From contig CP136063.1 in the NCBI GenBank assembly GCA_032622095.1, forward strand, positions 73,139,980-73,203,979: a stretch of DNA of 64,000 bases, read 5' to 3'. Position numbers and translations under genes: made by a program. Positions 59,617 through 64,000 of this stretch are shown here, piece after piece. A model generated the notes under the pieces. The model searched no databases and was not told the origin of the DNA. It saw nothing but the letters and a program-made list of their open reading frames with translations. The stretch is from Siphonodentalium dalli (taxonomy: Eukaryota > Mollusca > Scaphopoda > Gadilida > Siphonodentaliidae). Every line of letters begins with the position of its first letter. Within the stretch, counting starts at the first letter, position 1.

Positions 59617-61203
59617 ACGTGTTTTCAATGTCTGATTTTCCAACAATCAGTAAGAATATTTTTGCTTACACCTCCGGTATTATATTTTTTCAACTTTTAG
59701 ACTTTAGTAAATATTGTTGTCTGAAATGAACACCATTTTGGAAATGTTCCAGTCTTATTCAATTTGGAAAATGCCAATAGTTGAAAAGCCTGGGTGCCGT
59801 TTGGAAAGTTTCAATGGAAAGCGGGGGGGGGTGCAAATGGAAACTCGCGAAGGATTTGGTGTCTGGTTCAAGAGGAAATTCAACTTTGACACACCATAAC
59901 AAAGACCATGTAGCCACGTCACTGATTCGGTACATGTACATATTTCAGAAACTAAAAACTTCCCCGGGAATCATACTCGAAAGAGCAGATAGACACTTTC
60001 ACACCTCAATATAAGCCCCCCCCCCCCAATCCGATTAAGTTAGTATGTACTGGTAATCACACAAGAATGGCCTGGTTGACAAAATATTGATACATTGGCG
60101 TCACATGCTCTGGTAAGTACTTTCCATTGTCATTTTCCAGCTGTTTTAAATTTTTCGCACAGAAGTGAAACGAACGCTCTTTATTTATTACATATCAGTA
60201 ATATATAAACGAACACGGAACGCTCAGTGTAAATAGCTGATTTTTGGTTGGGACCCAAACATCGTGTTCAATCTTGTATTTGTTATGACTTCAATGCATC
60301 TTTCTGTGACATTTATTTATCGACCTATTTCGATACGGCGAAAAATCCACAAGAGAATATTATTAGGTGTATTCTGGAGCGCAAATCGACAAGTGGATTT
60401 AAGGTACCGGTTGGAAAATACCGAATTAAGGGGAGGTTGTTCGAATATAGTTACGTAGCATTTGGCAAACTCCATGCATAAATCAATCTCCTACATAACA
60501 GGGCGTCAGACACCGTAGTGAGGGGACTGAACCCTGGTTTGCAGCTTGAGCATTTTATTCAACGAAAGGGGTGGTGCAATCGTAAATTCCTATTCTGGTA
60601 GTACACGTACACCCCCCCCCCCAACAGCTATAAGCATAATAGCCTATTAGGGTATACAACTGAAAGTGGAACGGTGTCCACTGTCGTAGGCTGAACTTAA
60701 TTATCCATGGAAATCCATGACAGGGACGTGGCTAGATGGGTTTCAGCGTTGGGGAGGGGTGCATCCACCTTGGAATTTTCAACTGCACCCCCTCTTTGGG
60801 GTTTGATTTCCCCAAAAGTTACTGGCCCCTCACAGCCTGGATGCGGAAGTTCCAATTAATGTTGTGTCATGTATGAAATATCCAACAGTTTGACCAAAGT
60901 TGTGGTGGGGTGGGGATGCGAGACATCCGTGCAACACCCCTGCCGCCATGTCCCTAAATCCATGCATTATCACACATGGATCGTGAAATTCAGATAGTAA
61001 TTATAATGAAATTTTCTTCCTCATACTGTCGGATGCCATCACACGAAACTGACATCAATTTATTTGTTTTCGTTTCTGAGAATTGAAGGGTAAACTTCAA
61101 ATTCATACTTTAAGTTGGTTGTAGATGAAATGAATCCGCCGACGCACGCTTATCGTTGAAATTCCAAGTTATTCGGCATGATATTCTCAACTAAAGTACT
61201 TAC
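59617..61203. other. Non-coding with poly-C/poly-G tracts and degenerate repeats
   Basis: C tracts are at about 60016 and 60610. Weak copies of the GCCACGTCCCT repeat family are present. The frames at 59714-60014 and 60248-60481 have no splice support or known family. Confidence 0.45.
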
Positions 61204-61252
61204 CGGTACTTCTTCGGGTCCCTATAGCTGGTGATGGTGTTCCGTGGTGCAT
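61204..61252 (-). CDS. Candidate first coding exon (short)
   Basis: The minus strand reads MHHGTPSPAIGTRRST followed by one base and the strong donor ccg then gtaagtact. It would join in phase to the exon at 56564-56697. Short length makes chance likely. Confidence 0.2.
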
Positions 61253-61414
61253 TATCAAAATAATAATCCATTAAACCGAGAAGCTCACTCAGAACACAAA
61301 TGCAAGTTCAGTCAATAAACCAAAAGCGTTATTTGAAAAAGAAACACGCGACCAGTCAAGAATGACGTTAAAATGACGCTACGACGTAATCGACCGATTT
61401 CTCCACACTATGAC

Positions 61415-61868
61415 CAACGTTGGGCCAACGTCGACATCTAACGCACCTACTAACCTCACATATCGCCTAGTGCGTTACGTTTTCAACGTCGGGCCAACGT
61501 TAAACCAGCGGTACCAACGTCGGGCCAACGTAGCCATTTTTGAAATGGGCAAAATCTGACGCATGTCGACGTTGCTCCATCGTTGTACCAACCACAAAAG
61601 CCGACGTTGCGCCAACGTAATTATTCCAACGCAAGTCGACGTTGGGCCATCGTCATACCAACCACAAAAGCCGACGTTGGGCCAACGTAATTATACCAAC
61701 GCAAGTCGACGTCTGGCCATCGTCGTACCAACCACAAAAGCTGACGTTGGGCCAACGTAATTATTCCAACGCAAGTCGACGTCGGGCCATCGTCGTACCA
61801 ACCACAAAAGCCGACGTTGGGCCAACGTAATTATTCCAACGTTGGCCCAACGTACGTGTGCTATCTGG
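61415..61868. repeat. ACGTTGGGCCAACGT array with four 70-bp tandem units, ending GTGCTATCTGGG
   Basis: GCAAGTCGACGTTGGGCCAT starts units at 61561, 61631, 61701 and 61771. Each holds CCAACCACAAAAG and a GACGTTGGGCCAACGTAATT. The end CGTGTGCTATCTGGG is the inverse of the start at 54963. Apparent plus-strand frames are array artefacts. Confidence 0.9.
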
Positions 61869-63288
61869 GATAATATTTACTCGCTGAGTATGTTTGGCAT
61901 ATGAGCGGAACTGTATATATGTTGGTGTTCCTTCTGTTGATGGCGATTTGAACAAATATAAATATTTCTGCAACCAACGCCGCCCGTGACGTTAAAACTG
62001 TCAACAACAAAAAAGCATTGAACAGGATTCAATTTTTAAATTGCGGGAATTGGATACTGTCGACTAAATTGGCTTCAATGCACGACCTTGACAATAATTT
62101 GTTCTGGGATATGGGAACCACACATACACCTTAAAGAGCCACGGTCCAATCTGAAGGTATCCGGTTTAGCCTTCCCTAATAATACGAGTCTCAGCTGTCT
62201 GGACATTGACGCAGCCATGTCTGTAGTTTCCGCGCCGAATGATGTTGATAGGTTGTGATGTAGCGTACATACATATTTTTATATTTAAAAAACGACTAAA
62301 TATTTGGAATATGGTCACCCATGATATACCGACAATCCATTTTTTAGAACCCGACAACACGATATGCAAATGATATCGCAATAAATAAATACCGAAAAAC
62401 CGCGACGCCATATAAGTACGTCGTTTCCACGAAGCTAACTTATTATTTATAAAACAACATCGACATAAATGCATATTATAAGCACTTAGATTACAAAAAA
62501 AACTCATTTATGTAACCATTTCATGTAACGCATGTGCGTTCATTTCATTCTGTACAAACCAAACATTATCTGTGTCAACCATAGCCTGGCGCCAGTAATA
62601 ACGACATGTTATGGTGTATAATAATGATTATGATGTGGTATAAGTTAATATTAGTTGGTATATTACTGTGGTGTCTATGCGATTAGAGCCTTTTCCAAAT
62701 AACGTAGTCTTCGATTTGAAGGTGAGGTAACATGCTTTCATCGCACCCCATTCGTGCAGTTAGAGATCTGAAATAATATCGATGTAATGGATATCAAACA
62801 TATTAAGCAATGCATGTACATGTTAAAACATCATTAGATACAAGGTTGCAAATAGATTTATTATCCATGTAAATTAGTCATATAACTAAGGGCAATCTAC
62901 GTCACCAACGGCACACTAAACACCAACCAGTATAGTAATTTCGTAACCACACACATAGCCACGTGTCTCCATTAGCGCCAAAGGTTTGACAAATCGTTGG
63001 GTCTCGCAAGGCTACCTTTATTGACCATTGCATTGTCGCAGTAGAACAACTCAACTCATGCCACTACGGAGAATGCACAGAGCTTATAAAATCACAAAAG
63101 AGCACACCGGATATACACATAATCGACAAGCTATTCTCTATAAAATATACCAACCGTGGCAGCCTTAAGGTGCGGTACTTTTAACCCAAACAATGGGGAC
63201 AATTCCAACGTCCGATTGTCAGTTCCTGCTGCAGTGGAGGACTTCCAATATCTCACGAAGGTCCATTAGATCCATTAAGTTATAGTAT
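61869..63288. other. Non-coding, nothing recognised
   Basis: AT-rich sequence. The minus frame at 62166-62507 lacks splice context and a recognisable family. Confidence 0.4.
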
Positions 63289-63446
63289 AAGGATTAACTG
63301 TCATGTGGACTGTTTTTATGGAGATGTAACGGTGAGGTAAGTGGACACAACTTGTGTAAAACCAGAAGGGTTTTACATACAAGTTATGTCCACTTACCTC
63401 ACCGTTACATCTCCATAAAAATAGTCCACATGACAGTTAATCCTTA
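63289..63446. repeat. Near-perfect foldback, about 75-base arms
   Basis: AAGGATTAACTGTCATGTGG ... GGTGAGGTAAGTGGACA ... returns inverted around a loop at about 63365-63372 (CAGAAG). Its right arm runs directly into repeat M3. Confidence 0.9.
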
Positions 63447-63797
63447 TATTTATATACATTTAGCGAAAAAGCCACTTTTGTAAATATATTTAAATCGAAA
63501 AGTGTATCGTGACAAGATCAGCCCAAAATACCCAATAGCACCCTTGGCAAAAGTTAATAGGAACAATTTCTCTTCATGTTGAAACCCAATGATGTATTAA
63601 GTCAATCCTGCGCGAGTCAAAATGCGCCCAAAGCATTACGCGTTCGTCTTTCCAAACCTAATGACGTATCGATGGTGTTATTAGCTTGGTGTTATGAGGC
63701 GTTGCGCATTCACCGAGAAATAACTGCAACTAGCCACGTGGGCGCCGACCAATCAGAATGCTGGATTTAGTGATGACAACACTTAGTGTGTAAATAT
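63431..63797. repeat. Dispersed repeat family M3, copy 2
   Basis: Matches 12945-13310 from CAGTTAATCCTTATATTTAT to GCTGGATTTAGTGATGA, with about one change in fifteen bases. It is non-coding. Confidence 0.85.
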
Positions 63798-64000
63798 ATA
63801 GCAATATATGTCGTCAATATTTTGTTCAAATGGATTGAACATTCGCATGGTATTACTCTTTCTAGGACAGCTGTCCCGATACCCTGCAATAATCTTATTT
63901 GAAGCATGTGCGCAGGGGCATGTACCACACTGATGTTTGTAGTAATATTATGGGGGTATCTGGCAGATACTGTATCTCCGAGTTTCTCTGGCAAATGGAG

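Noticed and set aside
61563-61830. Plus frames with PTTKADVGPT repeats
   Set aside because: They result from the 70-bp palindromic array.

Overview
The window reads as nuclear DNA of an intron-rich, AT-rich animal genome, most likely a marine invertebrate. The evidence is a spliced SLC6 (sodium-coupled neurotransmitter/amino-acid symporter) gene with nine exons of about 100 to 225 bases and canonical GT-AG introns, a tRNA-derived SINE, hAT and TTAA-flanked DNA transposons, several non-LTR retrotransposons and very many foldback repeats. A lophotrochozoan such as a mollusc is plausible, but the species cannot be fixed from the sequence alone. Nothing bacterial, viral or plasmid-like was seen. 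Most open frames on both strands are chance frames or frames through tandem repeats.

Left third (1-21.4 kb). A minus-strand SLC6 gene runs from transmembrane segment 1 (exon ending at 21409) to transmembrane segment 8 (exon starting at 1816). The nine exons join in phase into 418 residues. The N-terminal exon(s) lie to the right or were not found, and the exons for TM9-12 lie beyond the left edge. It resembles glycine-transporter-like SLC6 members, but three canonical ion-site positions look substituted. Its introns hold a hAT transposon (7.45-10.89 kb), a 77-bp array that copies the splice acceptor of one exon, 40-bp, 31-bp and about 43-bp minisatellites, a SINE, a 526-bp palindrome and several MITEs.

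Middle (21.4-39 kb). Two minus-strand LINE remnants are present. One (22.7-24.7 kb) has a reverse transcriptase broken by frameshifts. The other (27.28-29.55 kb) keeps an open frame of about 750 codons that carries endonuclease and C-terminal zinc-finger parts but no reverse transcriptase. Foldback elements and tandem duplications lie around them, together with one unrecognised possible exon with two membrane segments.

Right (39-64 kb). A decayed plus-strand LINE starting near 39.3 kb is interrupted by a TTAA-flanked MITE and then by a 2.9-kb block with 548-bp direct repeats. A GC-rich tandem repeat and a 4.4-kb giant foldback with arms of about 1.8 kb follow. Beyond lie two weak candidate host genes: a plus-strand signal-peptide exon at 50.2 kb that matches in phase an exon at 53.35 kb, and a minus-strand two-exon reading frame at 61.2/56.7 kb. 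Arrays of the palindrome ACGTTGGGCCAACGT occur at 55 and 61.5 kb, and a foldback at 63.3 kb is joined to a repeat also found at 13 kb.

The only confident host gene is the SLC6 transporter. Everything else of substance is mobile or repeated DNA, much of it nested. No operon or defence system is present. The most unusual items are the ion-site substitutions in the transporter, the splice-acceptor arrays, the LINE frame lacking RT, the nested insertions and the motif TAAAGAGCG shared by unrelated repeats.
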